A stretch of 32,889 nucleotides of DNA, taken from NCBI GenBank assembly GCA_025361205.1, contig JANYAS010000073.1, positions 1 through 32,889 of the forward strand. Reading direction: 5' to 3'. Numbering within the stretch: the first letter of the stretch is position 1; each line of letters opens with the position of its first letter. The notes beneath the pieces were generated by a model that saw only the letters and a program-made list of their open reading frames with translations, was not told the origin of the DNA and made no database searches. Source of the stretch: Holophagaceae bacterium (lineage in GTDB: Bacteria > Acidobacteriota > Holophagae > Holophagales > Holophagaceae). The translations under genes and the position numbers were made by a program. This document shows, in pieces, positions 22,256-31,051 of this stretch.

Positions 22256-24125
22256 AACGCCGGATCTCGCGGCCGCCGCCCCGGTTTTCACCGCCGGAAG
22301 AACGGGAGGGCTCTGGCGCTGACTCGCGCCGCTCTTCCTTGGGTCGTTCGTGAGGGGCCTCGGCCTTGGGAGCGGGGCGCGATTCCCGCTCGACGGACCT
22401 GGGCGGAGGGTCCGGACGCCGTTCCTCCCTGTTGAATTGGGGGCGGGATTCCATGGGGCGCTCCCGCGGCATGGGCTCCACCCTGCGCTCTTCCGCATGA
22501 GGACGGGGTTCGGGTGCTCGCTCGCGGGGCGCGGGGTCCACCCGGCGCTCCTCGGTCCTGGGCCGGGGTTCCGGGGTGCGCTCGCGAGGCGCGGGGTCCA
22601 TCCGTCGTTCGGGTGGGGTGAGCTCCCGGCCCCGATCCACGGCACGGCCTTCAGGGGCCCGTTCGCGTGGGACGTTTCCCTCAGCGGGTCGGGCGCGGCG
22701 ATCCTCGAAGGGGGTCCGGGCGGGGCCTCCAGCAGGATTGCCAGGGCGCACCTCCGCCGGACCGGCAGGACGGACTTCGCGACGGATGATGGCGCGTCCG
22801 GTGGTGGCCTGGGCCTGCCGATCGTAGGAAACCAGGCGCTCCCGGTTCACGTCCCGCTGGAAGACCGTCTGGATCTGGCTGGGGTTACGGAATTCGGTGT
22901 GGGACACCATGAGCGGAGACCGCTGCCAGGGCGCCCGCAGGTCACGACCGCCGCCGGTCCAGGTGGTACTTCCCGAGCCGCCGTTGAAGGTCCGCAGGAC
23001 GTTGGCGTCGGAGTAGATCCTGGTGTTGACGTTCACGACGTTGATGTAATTCACAGACACCACGTTCCAGGCGTAGCCGCCGCCCCAGGCGCCATAGCCC
23101 CAGTGGCTGGGCGTGTTGTAGTAGCCCAGCGGGGCCCATCCGTAATAACCGGGTGTGTAATTCCAGGCCACCCAGGCCGGGCTGTAGTTCACGCCGGGGA
23201 TCCAGAACCAGCCCGCGCCCAGGCCCCACTGCCACCGGCCGTGGTGGTAGGCGACGTAGGCCCAGGGCTCGTCGGAAACCCAGGTCATGCCGCCCGAGTA
23301 GGGGGCCCAACGCCCCTGGTAGTAGGGCCGCCAATCCTCCGCGACGCCGTTGGGCTGCCAGACATCTCCGTATTCGTCGGAATGGATCCAGCGGCCATGA
23401 CCGTCGAGTTCGTCGGCGTAGTAGCGGATCTCGGCAGGCACACGGTCCCAGCTTTCACCGCGCCGGACCACCATCGCCCGCTCGCTCCAGCGGTTGAACT
23501 CGTCACCATCGTAGGTGTTGAAGCTTCGGATCCGGTCCAGACCATCCTGTGGGCTGTAGACCGTGAGGCCCTCGCCGGCGGTGATGTTGGCCTCGTTCCG
23601 CTCATTGGCGAAGGCCACACGGCCGCTGTGGACCTTGAGCCGCACCAACCTGTCCCGTTCCGCCTCGATGGTGAAGGAGCCCTTGTCGAAGCAGGTGACC
23701 GAGCCAGAGGGCGTGTCCACGCGGAATCGGGCGTCAGACTGTCCGCCCAGCAGCACGCGGATGCGTCCATAATCCAGACGAAAGAGCACCTGCTTCTCAC
23801 CCTTGCGGTCCGTGAAGAGGGTCGCCACGGTGAACTGGGTGGCGCCGCCGAAGGCCACGCGGGTGCCATCTCCCAGTTGCAGAACGCCACGGCCGCGGCT
23901 TTCCACGACATCACCCTCAGCAATGGGGGTGCCCCGGGTCAAGGCCTCGTCCAGGTCCCCCTTGCGGATGCGAACATCACCCTCCAGGGCACGGACCATG
24001 GCGTAGCGCTCGGACGCCTCACCCTGATAGGTCTCATTATCAGCCGGGGCCTGCGGGGCGGCGACCAGGATGACCGCAGGCAGCAGGAGTGCGGCGAGTC
24101 GGGAGTAGGTGAAGGTCTTGTGCAT
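22254..24125 (-). CDS. Secreted FecR/DUF6600-domain protein with Pro/Arg/Glu-rich tail
   Basis: A 623-residue exported protein. Residues 1-28 are a signal peptide. Residues about 40-190 form a FecR-like domain (VRALEGDVRIRKGD, GVLQLGDGTRVAFGG, FRVDTPSGSVTC), then a Trp/Tyr/Gly-rich region (about 225-375) with the repeats GRWAPYSGGMTWVSDEPWAY and GWFWIPGVNYSPAWVAW that mark DUF6600. The last 190 residues are low-complexity Pro, Arg and Glu with three 20-residue tandem repeats of the type RRVDPAPRERAPEPRP. The family is found in envelope proteins of several Gram-negative phyla; function is unknown. Note that FecR here is the periplasmic domain name, not the iron-dicitrate regulator. Confidence 0.85.
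   Translation of the reverse strand: MHKTFTYSRLAALLLPAVILVAAPQAPADNETYQGEASERYAMVRALEGDVRIRKGDLDEALTRGTPIAEGDVVESRGRGVLQLGDGTRVAFGGATQFTVATLFTDRKGEKQVLFRLDYGRIRVLLGGQSDARFRVDTPSGSVTCFDKGSFTIEAERDRLVRLKVHSGRVAFANERNEANITAGEGLTVYSPQDGLDRIRSFNTYDGDEFNRWSERAMVVRRGESWDRVPAEIRYYADELDGHGRWIHSDEYGDVWQPNGVAEDWRPYYQGRWAPYSGGMTWVSDEPWAYVAYHHGRWQWGLGAGWFWIPGVNYSPAWVAWNYTPGYYGWAPLGYYNTPSHWGYGAWGGGYAWNVVSVNYINVVNVNTRIYSDANVLRTFNGGSGSTTWTGGGRDLRAPWQRSPLMVSHTEFRNPSQIQTVFQRDVNRERLVSYDRQAQATTGRAIIRREVRPAGPAEVRPGNPAGGPARTPFEDRRARPAEGNVPRERAPEGRAVDRGRELTPPERRMDPAPRERTPEPRPRTEERRVDPAPRERAPEPRPHAEERRVEPMPRERPMESRPQFNREERRPDPPPRSVERESRPAPKAEAPHERPKEERRESAPEPSRSSGGENRGGGREIRR
22428..22608 (-). repeat. About 60-bp tandem repeats in the FecR-protein tail
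   Basis: Three successive units of 20 codons (the last slightly longer) encode RRMDPAPRERTPEPRP, RRVDPAPRERAPEPRP and RRVEPMPRERPMESRP. The DNA is also similar between units, so copy number may vary among strains. Confidence 0.7.
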
Positions 24126-24182
24126 GGGCCCTCCGCGAAGTTGGATGCCAATCCCCTCAGGGTCGGTTCCGGTAATAGGGAC

Positions 24183-24199
24183 AGCCAGGGGCGTGCCAA
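24183..24199 (-). promoter_or_regulatory. Candidate sigma-54 promoter of the FecR-domain gene
   Basis: On the minus strand TTGGCACG, four bases, then TGGCT gives the GG-N10-GC spacing of sigma-54 promoters and departs from TGGCACG-N4-TTGCT at one base. It is about 58 bases upstream of the ATG at 24125. No enhancer-binding regulator is nearby. Confidence 0.4.
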
Positions 24200-24216
24200 T
24201 TAACGGAATTCAGGTT

Positions 24217-24888
24217 TCAGCCCTTCGGGAAGGGGGCAAGGGCCGTGCCCGCCTTCACGGGATCGGGCTGCGGGCCCAGGGTTGCCAGGCGCGACAGGAG
24301 GCCCATCCAGGGGATGGTCCATAGCCGGGGCGCTCCTTTTTCGGCCTCGCCCACCGCCACTTCGAGACGGTCAGGGAAGAAATGCAGGCGGAGATCCCGC
24401 CCCGGAGGCAGGGGCAGGTGAATTACCCGCGCCGTGGCGGGATGCACCACGGTGAGGAAGGCCTCGCCATCCTCGATGACCCAGAGGAGGCCGCGCAGAA
24501 AGGGGCGGAAGTCCTCCGCGCACCAGCTCAGCCCACCCAGCCCCTGAGCCAGGGGGGAGTCCTCGGGGAAGGGCCATTCGCCCGAGGCTGAAGGCAGGGG
24601 CGCGCCCCCATCCCGCCAGGCGCGGAGGGGCCGCCCCGGTAGACCGGTCTGCAACCGGACGATCCCGCGGGCGTCCCGCACCTGGAGGGTGCCATCCACG
24701 GTGATCCAGGCCACCACCGGCCCCGTGGAGGGCGCGGGGACATCCGGTTTGGAACCCGAGGCGGGGCTGGATCCAGCCTGCCAGTCGAGGGCCACCGTCC
24801 GCTCCCAGGGGAGGGGCTGCCGGCCCTGGGCCTTGAGACTCGGTGCAGCCAAGGCCGCCGCCGTCAGGAGGAGGGCGTCCAGCCGCAC
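24217..24888 (-). CDS. Secreted protein of unknown function
   Basis: A 223-residue protein that I do not recognise. Residues 1-20 are a signal peptide (MRLDALLLTAAALAAPSLKA). The rest alternates Pro-rich linker and beta-type segments (VVAWITVDGTLQVRDARGIVRLQTG, GLLWVIEDGEAFLTVVH), which could be blade-like repeats. There is one cysteine (in LSWCAEDF). The GTG start at 24888 has GGAGG upstream and lies inside the 3' end of tatD (25-bp overlap), so the two are likely coupled. It is followed at 91 bases by the FecR-domain gene, which probably has its own promoter. Confidence 0.72.
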   Translation of the reverse strand: MRLDALLLTAAALAAPSLKAQGRQPLPWERTVALDWQAGSSPASGSKPDVPAPSTGPVVAWITVDGTLQVRDARGIVRLQTGLPGRPLRAWRDGGAPLPSASGEWPFPEDSPLAQGLGGLSWCAEDFRPFLRGLLWVIEDGEAFLTVVHPATARVIHLPLPPGRDLRLHFFPDRLEVAVGEAEKGAPRLWTIPWMGLLSRLATLGPQPDPVKAGTALAPFPKG

Positions 24889-25643
24889 AGGGCCTCCAGG
24901 TTCCGAGTGGTCATTTCCGCGAGTTTCACCGAAGGGATGCCCCGCAGATCCGCCACGGCCTCGGCGGTGAAGCGCACGAAGCTGGGCTCATTGGGTTTTC
25001 CGCGGTACGGCACGGGGGCCAGGAAGGGCGCATCGGTCTCCACCAGGATGCGGTCCCCGGGGGCCCAGGCGGCCACATCACGCACCGCCTCGGCCTTCTT
25101 GAAGGTGGCGATGCCCGAGAAACTCAGGTAGAACCCCAGGTCCAACGCACGCAGGGCGAAGGCGCGGTCCTCGCTGAAGCAGTGGATGATGCCCCGTACC
25201 GCGTCGGCGCCCTCTTCTTCCAGGATGCGGAGGGTGGCCTCGGGGGCGGACCGGGTGTGGATCATCAGCGGCTTCCCGATGGCCTTGGCCAGGCGGATCT
25301 GGGCCCGGAAGGCCGCCTCCTGGACGTCCCTCGGGCTCAGGTCGTAGTGCCAGTCCAGCCCGGTCTCGCCCACGAAGCGCACACAGGGATCCGCCAGCAG
25401 CTGCCCGAGGGCGGCCTCCGTCTCAGGCGACCAGAGCTTGGCTTCGTGGGGATGCACGCCCAGACTTGCCTGGACCCCGGGGATTCTTTTTGTGATATCG
25501 AGCACGGCCCGGGAATCCTCCAGGTCGGTGCCCACGGCGATGAAGCCCGTCACACCCTGGGCCCGGGCCCGGGCGAGGGTGGCCTCCACTTGGTCCGGGG
25601 CCAGGTAGGACCCGGTGAGATGGCAGTGCGCGTCCACAAGCAT
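24864..25643 (-). CDS. tatD: TatD-family metal-dependent DNase
   Basis: A 259-residue TIM-barrel hydrolase of the TatD family, which in E. coli has 3'-5' exonuclease activity on DNA and helps repair oxidative damage. The metal ligands are visible: His6 and His8 in DAHCHL, Glu in FVGETGLDWHYD, His in PLMIHTRSA and IHCFSED, and Asp in VETDAPFLAP. Length and motif order are typical (YcfH/YjjV/TatD subgroups cannot be separated). The ATG has no clear Shine-Dalgarno. It is divergent from the sensor kinase gene, with 62 bases between the starts. Confidence 0.93.
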   Translation of the reverse strand: MLVDAHCHLTGSYLAPDQVEATLARARAQGVTGFIAVGTDLEDSRAVLDITKRIPGVQASLGVHPHEAKLWSPETEAALGQLLADPCVRFVGETGLDWHYDLSPRDVQEAAFRAQIRLAKAIGKPLMIHTRSAPEATLRILEEEGADAVRGIIHCFSEDRAFALRALDLGFYLSFSGIATFKKAEAVRDVAAWAPGDRILVETDAPFLAPVPYRGKPNEPSFVRFTAEAVADLRGIPSVKLAEMTTRNLEALCGWTPSS

Positions 25644-25705
25644 GGTTCTATTGTCTCACGGAGGCCGGGGGCCTTCTGGAATCACGATGCGACTCCAAGG
25701 CGCCG

Positions 25706-28700
25706 ATGAACGATTCGTCCCTGATACCTATGGCCACCACTCGTTCCATCCTCGTTTGGCTCTGGCTGGGCCTTACCGGAGTCCTCCTGCCTCTGGCGGG
25801 ACAGCAGCCCTCCTTCCGCCGCTTCGGCCTACGCGACGGCCTGCCGCAGAGCCAGGTCACGGCCCTGCTGGAGGACCGGCGCGGCTTCCTGTGGGTGGGT
25901 ACCAACACGGGCGGCGTGGCCCGGCTGGGCGCCTCAGGCTTCCGCACCTTTGCCGCACCCCAGGGCCTCCAGGCATTGTTCGTCCGGGGCCTGATGGAGG
26001 CCCCGGACGGTGCCATCTGGGTGGCCTGCCAGGACGGGGTGTCCGAGATCCGGGGGGAGACCGTGGTGAACTACGGACCCGGGCAGGGGCTGGGCGTGGG
26101 TGCAACGTACGCCTTGGCCCTGGATGCTGAAGACCGGGTCCTCGTGGCCAACCGCCATGGGCTCTTCCGCCGGGAGGGGACCGGGTTCGTCCCCGTCGCC
26201 CTGCCGGAGGGCTGGGCCGATCGCCCGATCCGCTTCGTGGCCCGGGACCAGGCCCGCGCCCTGTGGCTAGCAGACGACAAAGACCGGGTGGCCCGCTGGG
26301 ATACTCAGGGCCTCCGGGAATACCCGCTCCCTCCCCCCACGACTTCCAGTGCCTCCAATCCTTCCAGTGCCACTCGGCGGCTCCGGGACTTGGTGATTGA
26401 TCCCCGCGGAAAAGCCTGGATCCTCCTGGAGGACGCCCTTCTGAAGATGGAAGGGGGGCGCTGGCTGAATGAACCTCTCCCCAGGTGGCCCCGGCCACCG
26501 AAGATGGCGAGCCTCACCTTCGATCCCCGCTCGGACGGCTTCCTGGTGGCCCTCGGGGGCGATGGCCTGCTGGTGAAGGAACCTGACGGCCAGACCCGCA
26601 TCCTGGGTTCGGAAACGGGTCTCCCCCGGGATCGGATCCTTGTCGCCATCCGGGACCACCGGGGCGTGCTATGGGTCGGTTCGGACGGCGACGGTCTGGC
26701 CGCCCAGGCGTTGCCGGGGCTCCTGACTCTGGATAGCCAACCCGGGCATTCGGGCAGTGATCTCGGTGCCATCTCAAACATCCTGGAGCTGGGCGGGAAC
26801 CGCTTTCTGCTCGCCTCGAATACCGGGCTTTACCTGGTGGAGGAGCCCCGCGGCATCACGGGGCACTGGACCAAACGCAATGGGCTCCCCGCGGACGAAA
26901 CCTGGGGACTGCTCTTGGATGGCCACGGGGGCGCTTGGGTGGGCACCGACCGGGGATTGGTCCATTGGGAGGGGGGTCGGATTTCCGCCGCTGGCCCCCG
27001 CGAGATGGCCCGGGCGGCGGTAATGACACTCACCCGCCAGGGGAATCGAATCCTGGTGGGGACCGACCAGGGGCTGTTCGAGCTCGATCTCCGGGGCCGC
27101 TTGCTCAGCCAGCTTCATCTCCCTCCTGAAGCGGGCAACGACACCGTGGCCGACATCCTCATTCATGAAGAAAAGGTCCTGCTGTCCTCAGAATCCGGCA
27201 TCTGGGAACTGAAGGACCACCGGCTCCAACGGATCTACTCGGAGGCCCCCTTCGCCAGGGGAACGGTCACGGCCATGGCCACGGACAGCCGCGGGCGGTT
27301 GTGGGTGGGCACCATGAAGGGCCTCCACCTCCTGCGGGGGGGGCATTGGGCCACGTACGGAATCGCCGAGGGCCTCCCGGACGAGGGGATCACGTTCATC
27401 GTGGATGTGGGTCGGGGACGCATGGCCTTTGGACACAACAAGGGCGTGACCATTCTCGAGGGTCGGAAGCTCCATCACCTCAGCCGGAGCCAGGGCCTGG
27501 TTTCCGACGAGACCAACCACAACGGCTTCCTGCTGGATTCCAAAGGCCGCCTCTGGATCGGTATGATCGGTGGCGCGAACATCCTGCAGGACGCCCGAGG
27601 GTTCCGCAACATCCTCCTTCCCGCTCCGGTCCTGTTGGACATCCGCTGGCCGGGCGGAAGCCACGCGCTCCCGGGCGCGGCCCAGGTCCCGCCGCGTCCG
27701 GACTTCCTTGGCCTCAGTTTCGATACAGGGGCGCCCCTCGTGCCCTCGTCCGTGCGCTATGAGACGTTCCTCCAGGGCGTGGATGACGATTGGCGCCCGG
27801 TGAACCAGGGCCTGACCCTGGAGTACCGAAACGTGGGCGCCGGGTACTATCGCTTCCGCCTGAGGGCCTCCACCGACGGCCGTTCGTGGGTGGAGGCTCG
27901 CGCGGTCTCCCTCGAGGTGCTGCCGGCCTGGCATGAGCGGTGGTTGGTCCGCGGCCTCCTGGCCCTGGGGCTCGTGGCCCTGCTGGGGTGGATCCTGTGG
28001 CTGCGCGTCCACACCCTGGCCGAACGCTCCCGTGAACTCGAAGAGACCATCGAGGTCCGCACCCAGCTCCTGGCTCGCCAGAACCGGGCGCTCGAACATG
28101 CCCACGATCAGATCAAGCGCAGCCTCGAGGCCCGTCTCAAGCTGCTCGATATGGTGACCCATGACCTGCGGTCGCCCCTCACCACCATCCTGCTCACCCT
28201 GGACCGTCTGCGGGAGCTGGAGCCCGAGAGCGCCCCCCTGCTGGATGTCGTGGAACGGGAGGCCAACCGCATCGAAACCCTCGCCCGCAACCTGCTGGAC
28301 CAGAGCCGGTCGGGGTCCCTGATCCAGAGCCTCAGGCTGGTTCCGACCGGGCCCCTCGATGTCACGGAAGGTTTCGAGGAAGTGCTCCGCATGAAGGCCG
28401 AGGCCAAGGGCCTCACCTTCCACCTGGAGGTTGCGCCCGAGGTCGAGCGGGTGCAGATCCAGGCCGACGCCGCGACCCTGCACCAGGTAATGCTGAACCT
28501 CTTCGAAAATGCCCTCAAGTTCACCCCCTCGGGAGGCCAGGTGGGCGTCCGCTCCTGCGTGGACCGCACCGAGGCCACCTGGACCCTGGAGGTGTGGGAC
28601 ACGGGCCGCGGCCTTGATCCCAGCAAACTGAAGGAACTGCTCCAGCCCTTCCGTCAGGCCCAAGTCGGGGATGCCACCCAGGGCTGGGGACTGGGCCTCT

Positions 28701-28813
28701 CCATTTGTCAAAGCATCCTGGACGCGCATCGTGGCGAGTTGAGGATCGAAAGCGAGATTGGCAAGGGATCCCGGTTCCGCATGATCCTGCCCCTGGATTC
28801 GAGCCAGACCTAG
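25706..28813 (+). CDS. Beta-propeller sensor histidine kinase (Reg_prop/Y_Y_Y)
   Basis: A 1035-residue membrane kinase. An N-terminal signal/anchor (about 14-33) is followed by a long periplasmic region with at least eight Reg_prop blade motifs such as GFLWVGTNTGG, GVLWVGSDGDG, GGAWVGTDRGL and RLWVGTMKGL, which would form one or two seven-bladed propellers. A Y_Y_Y domain (about 673-735; VDDDWRPV, YRNVGAGYYRFRLRA) precedes a membrane helix (about 745-768), a coiled linker, a HisKA domain with His819 in MVTHDLRSPLT and a HATPase domain (about 925-1033; NLFENALKF, DTGRGLD, GWGLGLSI). No receiver or AraC output is attached and no response regulator is adjacent, so it is an orphan. Related domain sets are common in Bacteroidota carbohydrate sensors; the ligand here is unknown. 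Confidence 0.92.
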   Translation: MNDSSLIPMATTRSILVWLWLGLTGVLLPLAGQQPSFRRFGLRDGLPQSQVTALLEDRRGFLWVGTNTGGVARLGASGFRTFAAPQGLQALFVRGLMEAPDGAIWVACQDGVSEIRGETVVNYGPGQGLGVGATYALALDAEDRVLVANRHGLFRREGTGFVPVALPEGWADRPIRFVARDQARALWLADDKDRVARWDTQGLREYPLPPPTTSSASNPSSATRRLRDLVIDPRGKAWILLEDALLKMEGGRWLNEPLPRWPRPPKMASLTFDPRSDGFLVALGGDGLLVKEPDGQTRILGSETGLPRDRILVAIRDHRGVLWVGSDGDGLAAQALPGLLTLDSQPGHSGSDLGAISNILELGGNRFLLASNTGLYLVEEPRGITGHWTKRNGLPADETWGLLLDGHGGAWVGTDRGLVHWEGGRISAAGPREMARAAVMTLTRQGNRILVGTDQGLFELDLRGRLLSQLHLPPEAGNDTVADILIHEEKVLLSSESGIWELKDHRLQRIYSEAPFARGTVTAMATDSRGRLWVGTMKGLHLLRGGHWATYGIAEGLPDEGITFIVDVGRGRMAFGHNKGVTILEGRKLHHLSRSQGLVSDETNHNGFLLDSKGRLWIGMIGGANILQDARGFRNILLPAPVLLDIRWPGGSHALPGAAQVPPRPDFLGLSFDTGAPLVPSSVRYETFLQGVDDDWRPVNQGLTLEYRNVGAGYYRFRLRASTDGRSWVEARAVSLEVLPAWHERWLVRGLLALGLVALLGWILWLRVHTLAERSRELEETIEVRTQLLARQNRALEHAHDQIKRSLEARLKLLDMVTHDLRSPLTTILLTLDRLRELEPESAPLLDVVEREANRIETLARNLLDQSRSGSLIQSLRLVPTGPLDVTEGFEEVLRMKAEAKGLTFHLEVAPEVERVQIQADAATLHQVMLNLFENALKFTPSGGQVGVRSCVDRTEATWTLEVWDTGRGLDPSKLKELLQPFRQAQVGDATQGWGLGLSICQSILDAHRGELRIESEIGKGSRFRMILPLDSSQT

Positions 28814-28887
28814 GGGGCTGTGACCTTCGGCACGAACCCCGGCCACGGGGCTCAGGACCCTGCATTCTGTAGGGGCCAGGAGCTGCC

Positions 28888-29934
28888 GTGTCACCCTTTT
28901 TTCCCATCCCGCCCGAGAGCCTGCTGCCCCGCATGCTGCGCGTGAAGGACGGGCTGAAGGACGGCTTGGGACGCGACATCACCTATCTGCGCGTCTCCGT
29001 CACGGAGCAGTGCAACCTGGCCTGCGTCTACTGCAAACCGCGGACGGGCACTCTTGAGCGGGCGGAAGCCCCGGCCATGAGCCGCAACGAGGCCGTCGAG
29101 CTGGTGAAGCTGTTCACCAGCCTTGGCATCCGTAAAGTTCGCCTCACGGGTGGAGAGCCCCTCCTGCGCCGGGACCTGGAGACCATCGTTGCGGGCATCA
29201 GCCCCGAAGTCGAAGGCCGCGTGCATCTCACCACCAACGGCATCCACCTGGCCCGCCGGGCGCGGAGCCTCCGCGATGCCGGGCTCTCCGGCGTCAACGT
29301 CAGCCTCGACGCGGCGGACCGCGCCACCTTCGAACGCCTCACCGGGAAGGACGGCCTGGGCAGGGTGCTCGCCGGACTGGAAGCCGCCCGGGCGGTGGGA
29401 TTGAAGACCAAACTGAACGCCGTGGTGCTGCGCGGGTGGAACGAGGATCAGATCCTGCCCCTGGCCCGGCTCGCCCAGCAGGACGGCATCCAGGTGCGCT
29501 TCATCGAGTTCATGCCATACCAGGGCAATGGCTGGGGCCAGGATCAGTTCATGCCTGCCGCCGAGATCCTGCGCACCGTCCAGGACGGTCTGGGTACCGA
29601 GCTGGAGGAGGAACCTGGGCTCGGGCTGGAGGAAGGTCCCGCGCGGCTCTTCAAGATCCCCGGTAGCGAAGGAAAGGTGGGCGTGATATCAACCCTCAGC
29701 GCGGACTTCTGCGATCGCTGCAACCGGGTGCGCCTCACCAGCCGGGGAGAACTGAAGGCCTGCCTCTTCGGCAACCAGTCCGTGGACCTGCTCGAACCCC
29801 TCCGCAATCATGCCTCGCACGAGGATCTCGTCCGGCTCATCCGGCAGGCGCTCACCGAGAAGCTGGATTGCCATCCCATGCGCCGGGGGGAGCAGCCGAA
29901 CCCCGCCCAGGGCATGTGGCAGGTCGGCGGGTGA
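28888..29934 (+). CDS. moaA: GTP 3',8-cyclase MoaA
   Basis: MoaA is a radical-SAM enzyme that rearranges GTP in the first step of molybdenum cofactor synthesis. The 348-residue protein has the N-terminal [4Fe-4S] motif C42-x3-C46-x2-C49 (CNLACVYC), the SAM-binding RLTGGEPLLRRD, and the second cluster C275-x2-C278-x13-C292 that binds substrate. It ends in Gly-Gly, as the family does. GTG start at 28888 with AGGAG upstream. The last 4 bases overlap mobA (GTGA), forming a two-gene cofactor unit. Confidence 0.96.
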   Translation: MSPFFPIPPESLLPRMLRVKDGLKDGLGRDITYLRVSVTEQCNLACVYCKPRTGTLERAEAPAMSRNEAVELVKLFTSLGIRKVRLTGGEPLLRRDLETIVAGISPEVEGRVHLTTNGIHLARRARSLRDAGLSGVNVSLDAADRATFERLTGKDGLGRVLAGLEAARAVGLKTKLNAVVLRGWNEDQILPLARLAQQDGIQVRFIEFMPYQGNGWGQDQFMPAAEILRTVQDGLGTELEEEPGLGLEEGPARLFKIPGSEGKVGVISTLSADFCDRCNRVRLTSRGELKACLFGNQSVDLLEPLRNHASHEDLVRLIRQALTEKLDCHPMRRGEQPNPAQGMWQVGG

Positions 29935-30497
29935 AGGCCGGACTCCTGCTGCTGAGCGGCGGCGCTGGCAACCGCATGGGCGCTCCAAAGCACGCGCTGG
30001 ACCACCCCGAAGGGGGATCCTGGGGCGGCCATCTGGTGCGGGTGTTCGAAGCCGTGTTTCCCGGAGCTCCGGTCCTGGTGCTGGGCGATCCCCTGCCGGA
30101 TCGGCCTGCCCTGCCCCGCCTGGATGACCCCCGCCAAGGGCCCGCCGTGGCCCTGCGCACCTGGGCCTCGGTCGAAACGCCAGCGGTCGACCGGTGGTGG
30201 ATCGTGGCCTGCGACCAGGTGCGCTGGACGCCGGAGCGGCTAATCGACTGGGTGCGGGCCTGCGAGCGCGAGGATCCTGGGGCCGCACACTGGGTCATGG
30301 CCCTCCATGACGGCTATCTGCAGCCACTGGGGGGATGGTTTCCCGCGGCCCTGCGCCCGACTCTGGCGGCCTCCTCCGCGCGATCCCTGATGGCACTGGC
30401 TGACGCCCTGCCTCACCTAGCCCTGCCCCAGGATGGGTTTGAATGGACGGACGTGGACACGCCAGAGGAACGACGCGGGTTCGAGGCGGGAAGCTAG
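29931..30497 (+). CDS. mobA: MobA-like molybdenum cofactor guanylyltransferase
   Basis: A 188-residue nucleotidyltransferase-fold protein. The N-terminal LLLLSGGAGNRMGAPKHAL matches the LAGGxSxRMGxDK motif of MobA, which attaches GMP to molybdopterin. VACDQVRW is the metal-binding DxP-like region (here with Gln rather than the usual Met/Leu), and FEWTDVDTPEE at the end matches the family's NxxTPxD region. The start is GTG at 29931, overlapping the moaA stop; the open frame goes back to 29868 inside moaA. Low similarity in the middle leaves a small chance of another NTP-transferase role, but the neighbour supports MobA. Confidence 0.85.
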   Translation: MKAGLLLLSGGAGNRMGAPKHALDHPEGGSWGGHLVRVFEAVFPGAPVLVLGDPLPDRPALPRLDDPRQGPAVALRTWASVETPAVDRWWIVACDQVRWTPERLIDWVRACEREDPGAAHWVMALHDGYLQPLGGWFPAALRPTLAASSARSLMALADALPHLALPQDGFEWTDVDTPEERRGFEAGS

Positions 30498-30519
30498 GCT
30501 GATCAGGGTTTTTCTCTGT

Positions 30520-30554
30520 GTTCCGCTTTCTAGCCTTGGGATTCCCAGCGGAAC
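30520..30554. terminator. Hairpin between convergent mobA and ferredoxin genes
   Basis: GTTCCGCT (30520-30527) pairs perfectly with AGCGGAAC (30547-30554) across a 19-base loop. It lies in the 63-base gap between the two convergent stops, a place where a bidirectional terminator is expected. No T-run follows on either side. Confidence 0.35.
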
Positions 30555-30560
30555 GGAGCG

Positions 30561-30938
30561 TCAGCCCAACCGCTTGCGCACCAGCCGCTCGACCGGCACG
30601 CCGCCCTTGAGGTGGCTTTCGATGATCTCCGGCACGTCCGCTGGCGTGACGTGGGCGTACCAGATGCCGTCCGGGTAGACCAGCACCGCCGGCCCGATGG
30701 CGCAAAAACCCACGGACCCGCAGTGGCTGCATTGCACGTCCCCTTCCAGGTTCTTCTTGCAGTAGAGCAGATTCTCCTCAATGAGCTGGGCCCGGAAGGC
30801 CTCCAGCACCGCCTCCGAACCGTTCGCCGTGCAGCTCTTCGAGGTGCATACCAGCACCTGGCGCTTCAGGTCGTGGCCGATCACCGGGGCCAGGATTGCA
30901 TCCTGCTCAGGGCTGGAAATGGAACGAGGCGAGTCCAT
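30561..30938 (-). CDS. Thioredoxin-like [2Fe-2S] ferredoxin
   Basis: A 125-residue protein of the thioredoxin-fold ferredoxin type (NuoE-like single domain). It has Cys31-x4-Cys36 with TANGSEAV after it, the first ligand pair, and SVGFCAIGPAVLVYPDGIWYAHVTP, the second region, followed by the family's ending HLKGGVPVERLV. The usual second pair is Cys-x3-Cys; here the first position is Ser75 while Cys70 and Cys73 precede it and Cys79 follows. The cluster could use Cys73. ATG at 30938 with GGAG upstream; the frame is open to 30965. A partner is not adjacent; hydrogenase or NADH-linked enzymes use such proteins. Confidence 0.85.
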   Translation of the reverse strand: MDSPRSISSPEQDAILAPVIGHDLKRQVLVCTSKSCTANGSEAVLEAFRAQLIEENLLYCKKNLEGDVQCSHCGSVGFCAIGPAVLVYPDGIWYAHVTPADVPEIIESHLKGGVPVERLVRKRLG

Positions 30939-31051
30939 GGGCCGACTCCTGCAAACCCTCACCATAGCAGGCCTTCCCGCCCTCGATTAACGAGGGGAAC
31001 CCGTGCCAAATCGGTGGGTTGGAATTAAATTACTCAGTGGTTATTTGATTA

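Noticed and set aside
22350..24203. 617-codon open frame on the + strand
   Set aside because: Antisense to the FecR/DUF6600 gene, which has a signal peptide and recognisable domains.
28837..28850. Possible molybdenum-cofactor riboswitch before moaA
   Set aside because: The 74-base gap holds only a 5-bp CCCCG/CGGGG hairpin, too small for the known riboswitch.
27188..28894. 568-codon open frame on the - strand
   Set aside because: Shadow of the sensor kinase, whose HisKA and ATPase motifs fix the coding strand.
30985..31010. Second sigma-54-like TTGGCACG on the minus strand before the ferredoxin gene
   Set aside because: The -24-like half is present but the GC of the -12 half is missing at the required 10-base spacing.
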